Shown here one piece after another: positions 25,566 through 33,471 of a stretch of DNA of 64,000 nucleotides. Source of the stretch: Streptomyces sp. CHD11 (GTDB lineage: Bacteria; Actinomycetota; Actinomycetes; Streptomycetales; Streptomycetaceae). The stretch's first letter is position 1, and every line of letters starts with the position of its first letter. The notes under the pieces were generated by a model. That model worked only from the letters and a program-made list of their open reading frames with translations, did no database searches and was not told the DNA's origin. Location of the stretch: the NCBI RefSeq assembly GCF_018638295.1, contig NZ_JABTTS010000011.1, positions 1-64,000 on the forward strand, in the 5' to 3' direction. The position numbers and the translations under genes are program-made.

Positions 25566-27110
25566 ATGACAGCAGGCCGGGAGAACCCCGTGATCAGGAC
25601 TCCGTACGGCGCCGTACGCGGCCGCTGGGAACGCGACGTCGCCGTGTTCCGGGGCATTCCCTACGCGGCACCCCCCTTCGGTCCCCGCCGCTTCCGCCCG
25701 CCCGTCCCCCCGGAGCCCTGGGACGGCGTACGCGACGCCGGTGCCTTCGGTCCGACGGCCCCGAAACCCCCGTACTCCGAGGCCTTCGCCCAGTACCTCT
25801 CCGACCCGGAGATCCCCGGCGACGACTGCCTCAGCCTCAACGTGTGGACCCCGGACCCGTCCCCGGACGCCCGGCTCCCCGTGCTCGTATGGCTGCACGG
25901 CGGCGCCCTGATCAGGGGCTCCTCCGCCGTCCCCGTCTACGACGGCCGCGCCTTCGCCCGCGACGGTGTGGTGTTCGTGTCGCTCAACCACCGGCTGGGC
26001 GTCGAGGGCTACGGCCTCTTCCCGGACGCCCCAGCCAACCCCGGCCTGCGCGACCAGCTCGCCGCCCTCCACTGGGTCCACGCCTCGATAGCCGCCTTCG
26101 GTGGTGACCCCGCCCGCGTCACCCTCGGCGGCCAGTCCGCCGGAGCGATCAGCGCGGGCGTGCTCCTCGCCGCCCCGCAGGCGCGGGGCCTGGTCCGCCG
26201 GGCGGTCCTGCAGAGCGGCCCGCCCGAGGTGACGGACCGCGACAAGGTACGCCGCATGGTCCGCCGTATGGCCCATCGCCTGAAAATCCCCGCCACCGCC
26301 GAGGCCTTCGCCGCCGCCGGCCGCGGGCGCCTGCTCCGCGCCCAGGCCGACATCGGCCGCCTCGGCAGCCCGGTACTGGGCGGCCCCGCCTTCGGCATCG
26401 TCGTCGACGGCGACCTCGTCCCCCGCGACCCCCTGGAAGCCCTCACGGACGGCGCGGCCCCCGGCGTCGACCTGCTGACCGGCTGGACCCGCGACGAGTA
26501 CCGCCTCTGGCTGGTCCCCGGCGGCCTGCTGGAACGCGTCGACCGCCTCGGCACGGTCGCCCTGGCCGGCGCGATGGCCCGCTGCCACTGCGGCAGCGAG
26601 GTCCCGCGCGGCTACCGCACCCTGCACCCCGACGCCGGCACCGCCGAGACGGTCGGCCAGATGGTCACCGACCACCTGCTGCGCGCCCCCCTGCACCGCC
26701 TGGCGGACGGCCGCACGGAGCCCGCCCACGTCTACGAGTTCGCGTGGCCCTCCCGCCGCCCCGGCATGGGCGCCTGCCATGCCCTCGAGCTGGGCTTCGT
26801 CTTCGACAGCGGCGACGAACCCGCCGCCCGCAAGCTCGCCGGCGAGGGTGCGCCGCAGGACCTCTCCGACGCGATGCACGGTGCCTGGGTACGGTTCGTC
26901 ACCGACGGTTCCCCCGGGTGGGAACAGTGGGGGACCGACCACCCGGTGCGGGTCTTCGGCGACGGCCCCCCGCACACCGTCCACGGCCCGCGCGACCGCG
27001 AACTCGCGCTGTGGACCGCCCCGGAGACCCCGGACGTCACCCCGCCGCCCCCCGAACTCCGCTCGGTCATCCGACGCCTGCGCCGCACGGGCGCCCTCCG
27101 CCGCGACTGA
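25566..27110 (+). CDS. Type B carboxylesterase/lipase family protein
   Basis: A 514-residue alpha/beta-hydrolase of the carboxylesterase family. FRGIPYAAPPFGPRRF near residue 30, DDCLSLNVWTP near 90 and the oxyanion-hole HGGALIRGSS near 110 are typical. The nucleophile elbow reads GGQSAG (Ser near residue 194) where most relatives have GESAG. A likely catalytic His is in GACHALELGFVFD near residue 402. There is no signal peptide, so it is cytoplasmic. The natural ester substrate is unknown. Confidence 0.93.
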   Translation: MTAGRENPVIRTPYGAVRGRWERDVAVFRGIPYAAPPFGPRRFRPPVPPEPWDGVRDAGAFGPTAPKPPYSEAFAQYLSDPEIPGDDCLSLNVWTPDPSPDARLPVLVWLHGGALIRGSSAVPVYDGRAFARDGVVFVSLNHRLGVEGYGLFPDAPANPGLRDQLAALHWVHASIAAFGGDPARVTLGGQSAGAISAGVLLAAPQARGLVRRAVLQSGPPEVTDRDKVRRMVRRMAHRLKIPATAEAFAAAGRGRLLRAQADIGRLGSPVLGGPAFGIVVDGDLVPRDPLEALTDGAAPGVDLLTGWTRDEYRLWLVPGGLLERVDRLGTVALAGAMARCHCGSEVPRGYRTLHPDAGTAETVGQMVTDHLLRAPLHRLADGRTEPAHVYEFAWPSRRPGMGACHALELGFVFDSGDEPAARKLAGEGAPQDLSDAMHGAWVRFVTDGSPGWEQWGTDHPVRVFGDGPPHTVHGPRDRELALWTAPETPDVTPPPPELRSVIRRLRRTGALRRD

Positions 27111-27127
27111 GCGGCCCGGCCCACCCG

Positions 27128-27688
27128 TTACTGCCCCACACGCCCGTCGACACACTCACGCAACAGGTCCGCGTGCCCGCAGTGACGGGCGTACTCCTCG
27201 ACCCGGTGCACCAACAGCTCCCGCACCGCGACGCCTTCCTTTCCCAGGCGTTCGCCCGGATCCGTGTGAGGGGCGAGCGCGGCGTCGGTCGCGGCCTGCT
27301 CCCGCTCCAGATCCGCGTAAGCGGCCTCGACCATGCCCGGATCGCCCACGGCGTCGTCGAAGTCCCCGTCCCGCCTGCCGTACAGCTTCGGCAGCGGCTC
27401 CCCGTCGCTGATCCAGTTGCGCCAGTCCCGCTCCGCCTCGGCGAGATGACGCACCAGTCCCAGCAGCGACATCGTCGACGGCGGCACCGACCGCCGCGCC
27501 AACTGCTCCGCGTCCAGCCCTTCGCACTTCATCCGCAGGGTCAGCCGGTAGTTCGTCAGCACATCCACCAGCGTCGCCAACTCCCCGTCCGGCGCGGGGC
27601 CGTCGTTGTTACGGGGATCGGCGTCCGGGTCGGCCCACATGTCGGGGTAGACGGTCGCCCGGGTCCATCGCGCGGGTTCATCGGTCAT
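27128..27688 (-). CDS. DinB-family protein (DUF664)
   Basis: A 186-residue four-helix-bundle protein. The DinB-fold metal triad is visible as the His in LLGLVRHLAEAERDW and the H-x3-H in EYARHCGHADLLRE. In actinobacteria this superfamily includes mycothiol-dependent enzymes, so a thiol-transferase or isomerase role is possible. The ATG at 27688 begins MTDEPARWTRATVYPDMWAD, the usual start of this subgroup. It converges on the carboxylesterase gene with 17 bp between stops. Confidence 0.88.
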   Translation of the reverse strand: MTDEPARWTRATVYPDMWADPDADPRNNDGPAPDGELATLVDVLTNYRLTLRMKCEGLDAEQLARRSVPPSTMSLLGLVRHLAEAERDWRNWISDGEPLPKLYGRRDGDFDDAVGDPGMVEAAYADLEREQAATDAALAPHTDPGERLGKEGVAVRELLVHRVEEYARHCGHADLLRECVDGRVGQ

Positions 27689-27748
27689 GGCCCCATGCTC
27701 GACGCCACGCGCCCGGCCCCGCCAGCCCATTGTTACGGACCCGGCTGA

Positions 27749-28060
27749 TCAGGTCCCCTCCCGCCGTCCCACCATCTCGCTGATCCACACCGGAGCGAAC
27801 GGAGACGTGCACCCCGGGGACGTCGGATAGTCCTTGAGCACCTCCAGCCGCTCACCGATTCCGATCGCACGGGCGTCCCCCGTCTTCCAGAGCCGACGCG
27901 CCAGTTCCTGCTGCGTCTTCAACCGCTTCGCGACCGCCCGCAGCTTGGCGAGGTTCACCCCGTGGTCGTCACCGTGTTTCTCGTTCACCGCGCGGATCTT
28001 CGGGTCCTGGAGCGCGGCCAGTTCGGCCGTCACCTCGGTGAGTGTCGTCGTCCCGGCCAC
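27749..28060 (-). pseudogene. AlkD-like DNA alkylation repair gene with internal deletion
   Basis: A 103-codon frame. Residues 1-60 match the start of the DNA alkylation repair (AlkD-like, HEAT-repeat) family: LQDPKIRAVNEKHGDDHGVN and LAKLRAVAKRLKTQQELARRLW, then KTGDAR. The last 40 residues match the extreme C-terminus: IGERLEVLKDYPTSPGCTSPFAPVWISEMV. About 100-120 residues in the middle, which form the glycosylase groove, are absent, so the two ends are fused in frame. GTG 28060 has GAGAGG 8 nt upstream; GTG 28078 is an alternative. Probably inactive. Confidence 0.72.
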
Positions 28061-28175
28061 CTCGGCATCCTCTCTCACATGCGAGTCCCAGCGTATGACG
28101 CCGGCCTGGCCGGATGCCGCGGTAGTCGCCGGGTGACGTCCTCAGGACCACGCCATGTCGCGGGTCGTCGGCGGT

Positions 28176-28211
28176 GCGCGCCCCGAAGGCGCGATGTCCC
28201 TCGGGGCGCGC
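28176..28211 (-). terminator. Hairpin terminator after the SDR gene
   Basis: A perfect 11-bp stem (28176-28186 with 28201-28211) encloses a 14-nt loop. It lies 13 bp after the stop of the minus-strand SDR gene. Confidence 0.65.
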
Positions 28212-28223
28212 GGGGGGTCGGGT

Positions 28224-28973
28224 TCAGGCGTTGTATCCGCCGTGGGCGTCCAGCACCGCGCCCGTGACGTACGACGCGGCGGGGCTCGCCAGGAAGGCGA
28301 TCGCCGCGGCGATCTCGTCGGGGTGCCCCATGCGTTGCATGGACAGCGAGCTGACCAGGGCATTGAGGGTCTCGGGGTCCGGCGGTCGCATGCCGCCCTC
28401 CATCATTCCCGCCTCCACGACGTTGGCCGTGATGTTCCGGGATCCGAGGTCGCGTGCGACGCCCATGGTGTACCTCTCGATCCCGGACTTGGTCGCCGCG
28501 TAGTCGGCAAGACCGGGGGCGCCGACCCGGGAGCCCAGCCCGGAACTCACCGTGATGACGCGGCCGCCCGTGCGCAGGACTCGGGAGGCGGCCCGGATGA
28601 CGGCGATCACGCCGAGATAGTTGGTGGCGTGCATCCGGTCCAGGGCGGCTGTGTCGGCGTCCGGGTCGTCCACCGTGCCGGCCACGGAGACCGCCGCGTT
28701 GTTGACGAGGATGTCCAGGCCGCCGAAGTGCGCCACCACGTCGTCGATCAGCGCCGGCGCCCGGCTCGTGTCCGCCTGGTCGGACTGGAAGGCGACGGCC
28801 TTGGCTCCCTTGCCGTGCACCTCGTCGACGACGGCCTGCGCCTGCTTCTCGGAGCTGACGTAGGTGAAGGCGACGTCTGCGCCCTGCTCGGCCAGCAGGC
28901 GTACGGTCGCGGCTCCCAGTCCGCGCGACCCCCCGGTGACCAGGGCGACCTTGCCCATGAGTGGCTTGCTCAT
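28224..28973 (-). CDS. SDR family oxidoreductase
   Basis: A 249-residue classical short-chain dehydrogenase/reductase. The cofactor motif TGGSRGLG is near residue 13, NNAAVS near 90, the catalytic Ser in TVSSGLGS near 140 and the Tyr-x3-Lys in YAATKSG near 155. I chose the ATG at 28973, preceded by GAGGTGG. It is divergent from an Rrf2-type regulator, and their shared 131-bp promoter carries an array of half-sites, so it is very probably under that regulator's control. The substrate is unknown. Confidence 0.94.
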   Translation of the reverse strand: MSKPLMGKVALVTGGSRGLGAATVRLLAEQGADVAFTYVSSEKQAQAVVDEVHGKGAKAVAFQSDQADTSRAPALIDDVVAHFGGLDILVNNAAVSVAGTVDDPDADTAALDRMHATNYLGVIAVIRAASRVLRTGGRVITVSSGLGSRVGAPGLADYAATKSGIERYTMGVARDLGSRNITANVVEAGMMEGGMRPPDPETLNALVSSLSMQRMGHPDEIAAAIAFLASPAASYVTGAVLDAHGGYNA

Positions 28974-29009
28974 TCTTCCCACCTCGTTGAATCGACCTTC
29001 CCCCCGACA

Positions 29010-29089
29010 GTCGCAACGTTAGTTGTTACGACAGCTTGTCGCAACCATCTCTGTTACGACTGTGCCGTCGTAGCATGAGGCATTGCGAC
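29010..29089. promoter_or_regulatory. Operator array between the SDR and Rrf2 genes
   Basis: Six half-sites of the form GTTRCGAC occur in alternating orientation at 29010, 29025, 29038, 29053, 29067 and 29082, spaced 13-15 bp. Four match the consensus exactly; the last two have one mismatch. Each adjacent pair makes an inverted repeat, for example TTACGACA with TGTCGCAA. The array fills the divergent promoter up to 15 bp before the Rrf2 start. Confidence 0.75.
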
Positions 29090-29104
29090 CGGGAGGAAGG
29101 GCTC

Positions 29105-29539
29105 ATGAGCGCCAACAGCAGGCTGACCATCGCCGCCCACGCGCTGGCCTGGATCGGTCTCTACCAGCGCCAGGGCCATGAGATCGCCACCTCCGAGCAG
29201 ATCGCGGCCAGCGCCAACACCAACCCCGTGGTGATCAGGCGGCTGCTCGGCGAGCTGCGCAGGGCCGGGCTCGTGGAGTCCCGGCGGGGCGCGGGCGCGG
29301 GCTGGTCGCTGGCGCGTGAGCTGGAGTCGATGACCCTGCTCGACGTGTACGAGGCAGTGGAACCCGGCCCGCTGTTCGCGATGCACCGCACCACCCCGGA
29401 CCAGGAATGCGTAGTGGGTCACGGCATCCAGCCGGCGATGCAGGGCATCTACGAGGGCATCGAGGAGACCCTGAGGCACCAACTGGCCCGGGTCACGCTC
29501 GAGAACGTACTCCGGGACGTACTCGCGGCACCTCGCTAG
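29105..29539 (+). CDS. Rrf2 family transcriptional regulator
   Basis: A 144-residue winged-helix regulator. SANSRLTIAAHALAWIGLY, SEQIAASANTNPVVIRRLLGELRRAGLVESRRG and the wing GAGWSLARE are typical Rrf2. Iron-sulfur members such as IscR and NsrR carry three clustered Cys; here only one is seen (QECVVGHG), so it is a cluster-free, YwnA-like or thiol-sensing type. The ATG at 29105 is preceded by GGGAGGAAGG. It probably represses itself and the divergent SDR gene. Confidence 0.92.
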   Translation: MSANSRLTIAAHALAWIGLYQRQGHEIATSEQIAASANTNPVVIRRLLGELRRAGLVESRRGAGAGWSLARELESMTLLDVYEAVEPGPLFAMHRTTPDQECVVGHGIQPAMQGIYEGIEETLRHQLARVTLENVLRDVLAAPR

Positions 29540-29657
29540 CCTCCCTGTTGCGCCCTGCCGCGGGGACCGTAGCCGTTCGATGCACACGTCATCTCCGCCG
29601 ATGACCGGGATACGGCTGCGGAACGGGGGCCCGGCAGGGTCGTTCGGTGTGCGTTCG

Positions 29658-30575
29658 CTACGGCGCCCGGAGCGTGCCCGCGATCGACGAGATCGCCTCC
29701 GGGCCGACTCGGCAGCAGCCCCCGATCAGCCGGGCCCCCGACTCCCGCCATCCCGTGACGCGTGAGGCGGTGAAGGTCGGACTGCCGGTCCAGGCCCGCG
29801 CCCCCGCGTCCCACTCCTCCCCGCTGTTGGGATAGACCACGACCGGTTTACCGGTGACCCGGGCGGCGAGCGCGACCGCGTGATCCGCGTCCTTTGGCGT
29901 GCAGCAGTTCACGCCGACCGCGATCACCTCGTCCGCCCGCGCGGCCGCCGCGAACGCGTCCTCCAGCGGCTGGCCCGCGCGGGTGCGGCCGTCGGCCGCC
30001 GAGTACGACAGCCAGGCCGGTACGCCGAGGCCGCGCAGGGCACGGAGCAGGGCTTCGGCCTCGTCGGTGTCGGGGATGGTCTCCAGGGCCAGGACGTCGG
30101 GGCGCGCGGCGGCCAGGACCTCCATGCGGGGGCGGTGGAAGCGTTCCAGCTCCGTGACCGACAGCCCGTAGCGGCCCCGGTACTCCGAGCCGTCCGCGAG
30201 CATCGCCCCGTACGGGCCGACCGAGGCCGCGACCCAGAGGGGGCGGGAGGCGCGGGAGCGCCGGGCCGCCTCCCGGGCGCACCCGACGCTCAGCGAGAGC
30301 AGCGCGGCCGCCTCCTCCCGGCCGGTCCCGCGCCGGGCGAAGCCCCCGAACGTCGCCTGGTAGCTCGCCGTGATCGCGACGTCCGCGCCCGCGTCGAAGT
30401 ACGCGAGGTGGGCCGCCGTCACCGCCTCCGGGTCCTCGGCGAGCAGCCGGGCCGACCACAGCTCGTCGCTCAGGTCGTGCCCCGCCGACGCCAGCTGGTT
30501 CGACATGCCGCCGTCGAGGACGACCGTGCCGTCCGCCAGGGCCTGGACGAGGGAGGGTGCGGTGCCGGTGCTCAT
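29658..30575 (-). CDS. mmuM: Homocysteine S-methyltransferase
   Basis: A 305-residue zinc enzyme that methylates homocysteine to methionine with S-methylmethionine or S-adenosylmethionine. VVLDGGMSNQLASAGHDL near the start and the three zinc Cys in GVNCC and GGCC (the latter near the C-terminus) are the family ligands. The ATG at 30575 gives the usual start. The reading frame of the upstream DUF2252 gene runs on over most of this gene in another frame, which is abnormal. No mmuP permease is adjacent. Confidence 0.94.
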   Translation of the reverse strand: MSTGTAPSLVQALADGTVVLDGGMSNQLASAGHDLSDELWSARLLAEDPEAVTAAHLAYFDAGADVAITASYQATFGGFARRGTGREEAAALLSLSVGCAREAARRSRASRPLWVAASVGPYGAMLADGSEYRGRYGLSVTELERFHRPRMEVLAAARPDVLALETIPDTDEAEALLRALRGLGVPAWLSYSAADGRTRAGQPLEDAFAAAARADEVIAVGVNCCTPKDADHAVALAARVTGKPVVVYPNSGEEWDAGARAWTGSPTFTASRVTGWRESGARLIGGCCRVGPEAISSIAGTLRAP

Positions 30576-32010
30576 GGCGCCGACGGTAATCGGTGCACGG
30601 CTCACCGGTCACATGCTCTCGGCGCACCCTGCCGGAGCGGACGGCGGCCGTGAGCGCCTCGAGGTCGCGCTCGTTGCGGTCGGCGTAGTCCTGGGCGAAC
30701 CCGGTGAGCGCCCGGTCGAAGCGGTCGCCCCGGCCCAGGTAGGCGGCGATGGCGATGGGGTCACCGGAACGGGCGTGGGCCCGCGCCAGGCTCGCCCCGC
30801 AGAGGCGGGCGAAGAGCGACAGCATGGCCGGGTCCATGGTGTCCGGGCGGGCGATGCCCTTCCAGTCGCGCAGCTGACGGACGTAGAAGTCGCGGGGGCG
30901 TCCGTCGAGACCCACGGCGTGGGTCCAGCCGAGCAGGATGTCGCTGGTCGTCTGGATCAGCCGCTGGCCGGCGACCACGCGGCGGCCCTGGTTGTCGTAG
31001 CGCTCGCCGTCCGTGTGCGGGGCGAGCACCGACTCCTGCGCCTCCTTGGCCTGGAGCAGCAGGGGGTCGTCGTCGTCCCGGCCGAGGAGGAGGACGATCC
31101 AGCAGCGGGTGCCGACGCTGCCGACGCCGACCACCTTCCGGGCCATGTCGACCAGGTGGTAGCGCCGCAGCAGGTGCCGCCGCTCCGACGACAGCGACCG
31201 TGCGTATCCGTCCAGGACCTCCCGCAGGGCCCGCTCCTCGGCCGAGGGGCCGTCCAGCAGGTCGTCCAGCGGTGTGATCAGGGGTGGGTCGGGGGTGATG
31301 CGGCGCCCGTCGGCGGTGGACCGGGTGAGTTTCGCGAAGGCGCGGAGGTGGGTGCGGGACCGGGCGCGGGCGGTCGCCCTGGCCGTACGGCGCCGGGTCT
31401 CGCGGTCCATCGACGAGGCCATCAGGTCCCGTAGCCGGTCGGCGTCGTCCTGGGCGTACCAGATGTCGAGGGTGCGCATCCCGGCGAATGCGCGCATCCG
31501 GCCGCGGTACGCCGCCACGCAGGCGCGCACCGTGTCGTCCTGCACGCCGGTCGCGAAGCCGTTCGCCCGGCCGGCGATGGCGAGGCTGGCCGCCAGCCGT
31601 TTCACGTCCCATTCGAAGGGGCCGGCGAGCGTTTCGTCGAAGTCGTTGATGTCGAACACCAGGCGACGTTCCGGTGAGGCCAGCAGCCGGAAGTTCAGCA
31701 GATGGGCGTCTCCGCAGAGCTGCACGGTCAGCCCGGTGTCCGGGGCCGGCCCGAGGTCCGCCGCCATGATCGCGGCCGCTCCCCGGTAGAACCGAAAGGG
31801 GGATTCGAGCATCCGGCCGTAGCGGACCGGCACCAGCCCGGGCAGCCGGGTCGCCGACTGCCGCTCGATGATCCCCACGGGGTCGCGCCGTCCGGGGGCG
31901 GGTTCGAGCCGACCGTGGGACGAGCGGGACGTCCGGCGTCGCGCGTCCTTGCCACGGGCGGCCCGCTCGGCCGGGGAAGGGGCGCCGCCGAACGGACCCG
32001 GTACGGGCAT
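29848..32010 (-). CDS. DUF2252 domain-containing protein with run-on C-terminus
   Basis: The frame starts at ATG 32010 after a strong GGGAGG and encodes a DUF2252 protein (kinase-like fold, function unknown): PVRYGRMLESPFRFYRGAA, LCGDAHLLNFRL, FDINDFDETLAGPFEWDVKRLA and DMARKVVGVGSVGTRCW. Similarity ends near residue 460 (about 30630) at YADRNERDLEALTAAVRSGR, where relatives stop. Here the frame stays open for about 250 more codons of Arg/Gly/Pro-rich sequence across mmuM. A CGA codon at that point could be a mutated TGA. The functional product is probably the first 460 residues. Confidence 0.8.
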   Translation of the reverse strand: MPVPGPFGGAPSPAERAARGKDARRRTSRSSHGRLEPAPGRRDPVGIIERQSATRLPGLVPVRYGRMLESPFRFYRGAAAIMAADLGPAPDTGLTVQLCGDAHLLNFRLLASPERRLVFDINDFDETLAGPFEWDVKRLAASLAIAGRANGFATGVQDDTVRACVAAYRGRMRAFAGMRTLDIWYAQDDADRLRDLMASSMDRETRRRTARATARARSRTHLRAFAKLTRSTADGRRITPDPPLITPLDDLLDGPSAEERALREVLDGYARSLSSERRHLLRRYHLVDMARKVVGVGSVGTRCWIVLLLGRDDDDPLLLQAKEAQESVLAPHTDGERYDNQGRRVVAGQRLIQTTSDILLGWTHAVGLDGRPRDFYVRQLRDWKGIARPDTMDPAMLSLFARLCGASLARAHARSGDPIAIAAYLGRGDRFDRALTGFAQDYADRNERDLEALTAAVRSGRVRREHVTGEPCTDYRRRHEHRHRTLPRPGPGGRHGRPRRRHVEPAGVGGARPERRAVVGPAARRGPGGGDGGPPRVLRRGRGRRDHGELPGDVRGLRPARDRPGGGGRAALAERRVRPGGGPALPRLPPPLGRGLGRPVRGDARGRLGVPGPLRAVGHGAGTLPPPPHGGPGRRAPRRPGPGDHPRHRRGRSPAPCPARPRRTGLAVVLGGRRPHPRGPAAGGRVRGGRAGGRGDRGRRELLHAKGRGSRGRARRPGHR

Positions 32011-32306
32011 CGCCGCCTCCCGCCTGCGCCGTGAGCCGCGCTTCCGCGGGGCTGCCGCGCCTTCTCGTCCTTCATCCCATCGTGCATGGTCTCCGGCGTG
32101 ATCACCCGCCGTGGGGGAGGCGATGGACGTGCGCCGGGGGGGCAGGCGCACAGGCCGGGGACGGCAGCCGGCGGTGTGCCGGGGCCGGCGGCCCGGAACG
32201 GAGCAGGGGGGTCGCCCGGCTCGCGTCCCACCCGGCCGGATGGGTACCCGGCGGGGCAGCGGTGCCTCGCCCGAGCCGTGGCGGCGGGGCCGGGAAGGCG
32301 GTGGAC

Positions 32307-33134
32307 ATGTGCCGGTGGCTCGCCTATTCGGGCACTCCGATCCTGATCGACAGCATCCTCTACAGGCCGGCCCACTCACTGATCGACCAGAGCCTGCACG
32401 CCAAGATGGGCGTCGAGACCACCAACGGCGACGGGTTCGGTGTCGGCTGGTACGGGGAGGACACCGGCAGCCCCGCCGTCGTCCGGGACATCGGACCGGC
32501 CTGGAGCGACCGCAATCTGCGGGAGATCGCCCGGCACGTGGTCTCGCCGCTGTTCTTCGGCCACATCCGCGCCTCCACCGGTACGGCGGTGCAGCAGACC
32601 AACTGCCATCCGTTCCGCCACGGCCCCTGGATGTGGATGCACAACGGCGCCATCGACGGGTTCCACCTCATGCGGCGCGATCTCGCGATGGCCGTCGACC
32701 CCGGCCTGTTCGCCGACATCGAGGGGTCCACGGACTCCGAGATGATGTTCTATCTGGCGCTCACCCTGGGCCTGGAGGAGGACCCGCCGGGCGCGGTGGC
32801 CCGGATGGCCGGTCTGGTGGAGCGCACCGGCCGTGCGCACGGTGTGGAGTTCCCGGTGCAGATGACGGTCGCGGTGACCGACGGGGCGCGCCTGTGGGCG
32901 TTCCGCTACTCCAGCCAGCGGCGGTCCCGTTCGCTCTTCTACAGCAGCCGGGTGGAGACCCTGCGCTCCCTCCACCCCGACCTGGCCTTCCTGCGCGAGC
33001 TCTCCGACGACGCGCGTCTCATCGTCTCCGAGCCCCTGGGGGACCTCCCCGGCGCCTGGAACGCGGTCCCGGAGGGGTCGTACGGCGTCGTCCAGCCGGA
33101 GGGCGACCGGATGGCCGACTTCGCGCCCGTGTAG
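32307..33134 (+). CDS. Class II glutamine amidotransferase
   Basis: A 275-residue N-terminal nucleophile hydrolase (GATase II). The catalytic Cys is residue 2 (MCRWLAYSG), exposed after Met removal. GDGFGVGWYG, FFGHIRASTG and TNCHPFRHGPWMWMHNG form the glutamine pocket. It has only the amidotransferase domain and resembles the EgtC/YafJ group, in which the partner synthase is separate; no ergothioneine gene is adjacent. The ATG at 32307 has GGAAGG upstream. It is divergent from the DUF2252 gene. Confidence 0.92.
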   Translation: MCRWLAYSGTPILIDSILYRPAHSLIDQSLHAKMGVETTNGDGFGVGWYGEDTGSPAVVRDIGPAWSDRNLREIARHVVSPLFFGHIRASTGTAVQQTNCHPFRHGPWMWMHNGAIDGFHLMRRDLAMAVDPGLFADIEGSTDSEMMFYLALTLGLEEDPPGAVARMAGLVERTGRAHGVEFPVQMTVAVTDGARLWAFRYSSQRRSRSLFYSSRVETLRSLHPDLAFLRELSDDARLIVSEPLGDLPGAWNAVPEGSYGVVQPEGDRMADFAPV

Positions 33135-33210
33135 AAGTACGGGTCCGGTCACGGCTGCTTCACCGTCGCCGAGCAGTCCAGGAACACCGGTACTCCACCG
33201 ACCACCAGTC

Positions 33211-33306
33211 GTCATCGACGCCGACGCCCGGCTGGCGGTGGCGGTCGGCCGCCCGCTGCCCGGCAACCGCGACTCCGGCGGCCGGCCGGTCCGAGCGCCG
33301 TTCTAA
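33211..33306 (+). pseudogene. Possible IS5-type transposase fragment
   Basis: In frame from 33211 the DNA encodes VIDADARLAVAVGRPLPGNR and then DSGGRP before a TAA at 33304. The D-A-D-x-R-L...GRPxPGNRxD pattern is characteristic of DDE transposases of the IS5 group in Streptomyces, around the second catalytic region. The rest of the transposase and both ends are missing. Confidence 0.45.
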
Positions 33307-33341
33307 CAGTCGTCTCAGGTTCGCTCGGTATGAAATGTGCA

Positions 33342-33468
33342 TCGCCGGGCGACGCGGGTCTCGGCCTTGTCGCCCTGTCCGACCGTGCCGCGCTCCACGG
33401 CGGCACGGTCGGCGTCGTCCCCGCATCGGACGGTGGCTGGACCGTCTACGCGACCCTGAAGGCAGCCA
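33342..33468 (+). pseudogene. Histidine kinase C-terminal fragment
   Basis: The frame encodes GLGLVALSDRAALHGGTVGV then VPASDGGWTVYATL, the G2-box end of a HATPase_c domain from a NarL-type sensor kinase (usual form GLGLxGMRERAxLxGGxL). The stop is lost and the first part of the kinase is absent. It ends right at the response-regulator start, so the cognate kinase was probably truncated. Confidence 0.65.
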
Positions 33469-33471
33469 TTC

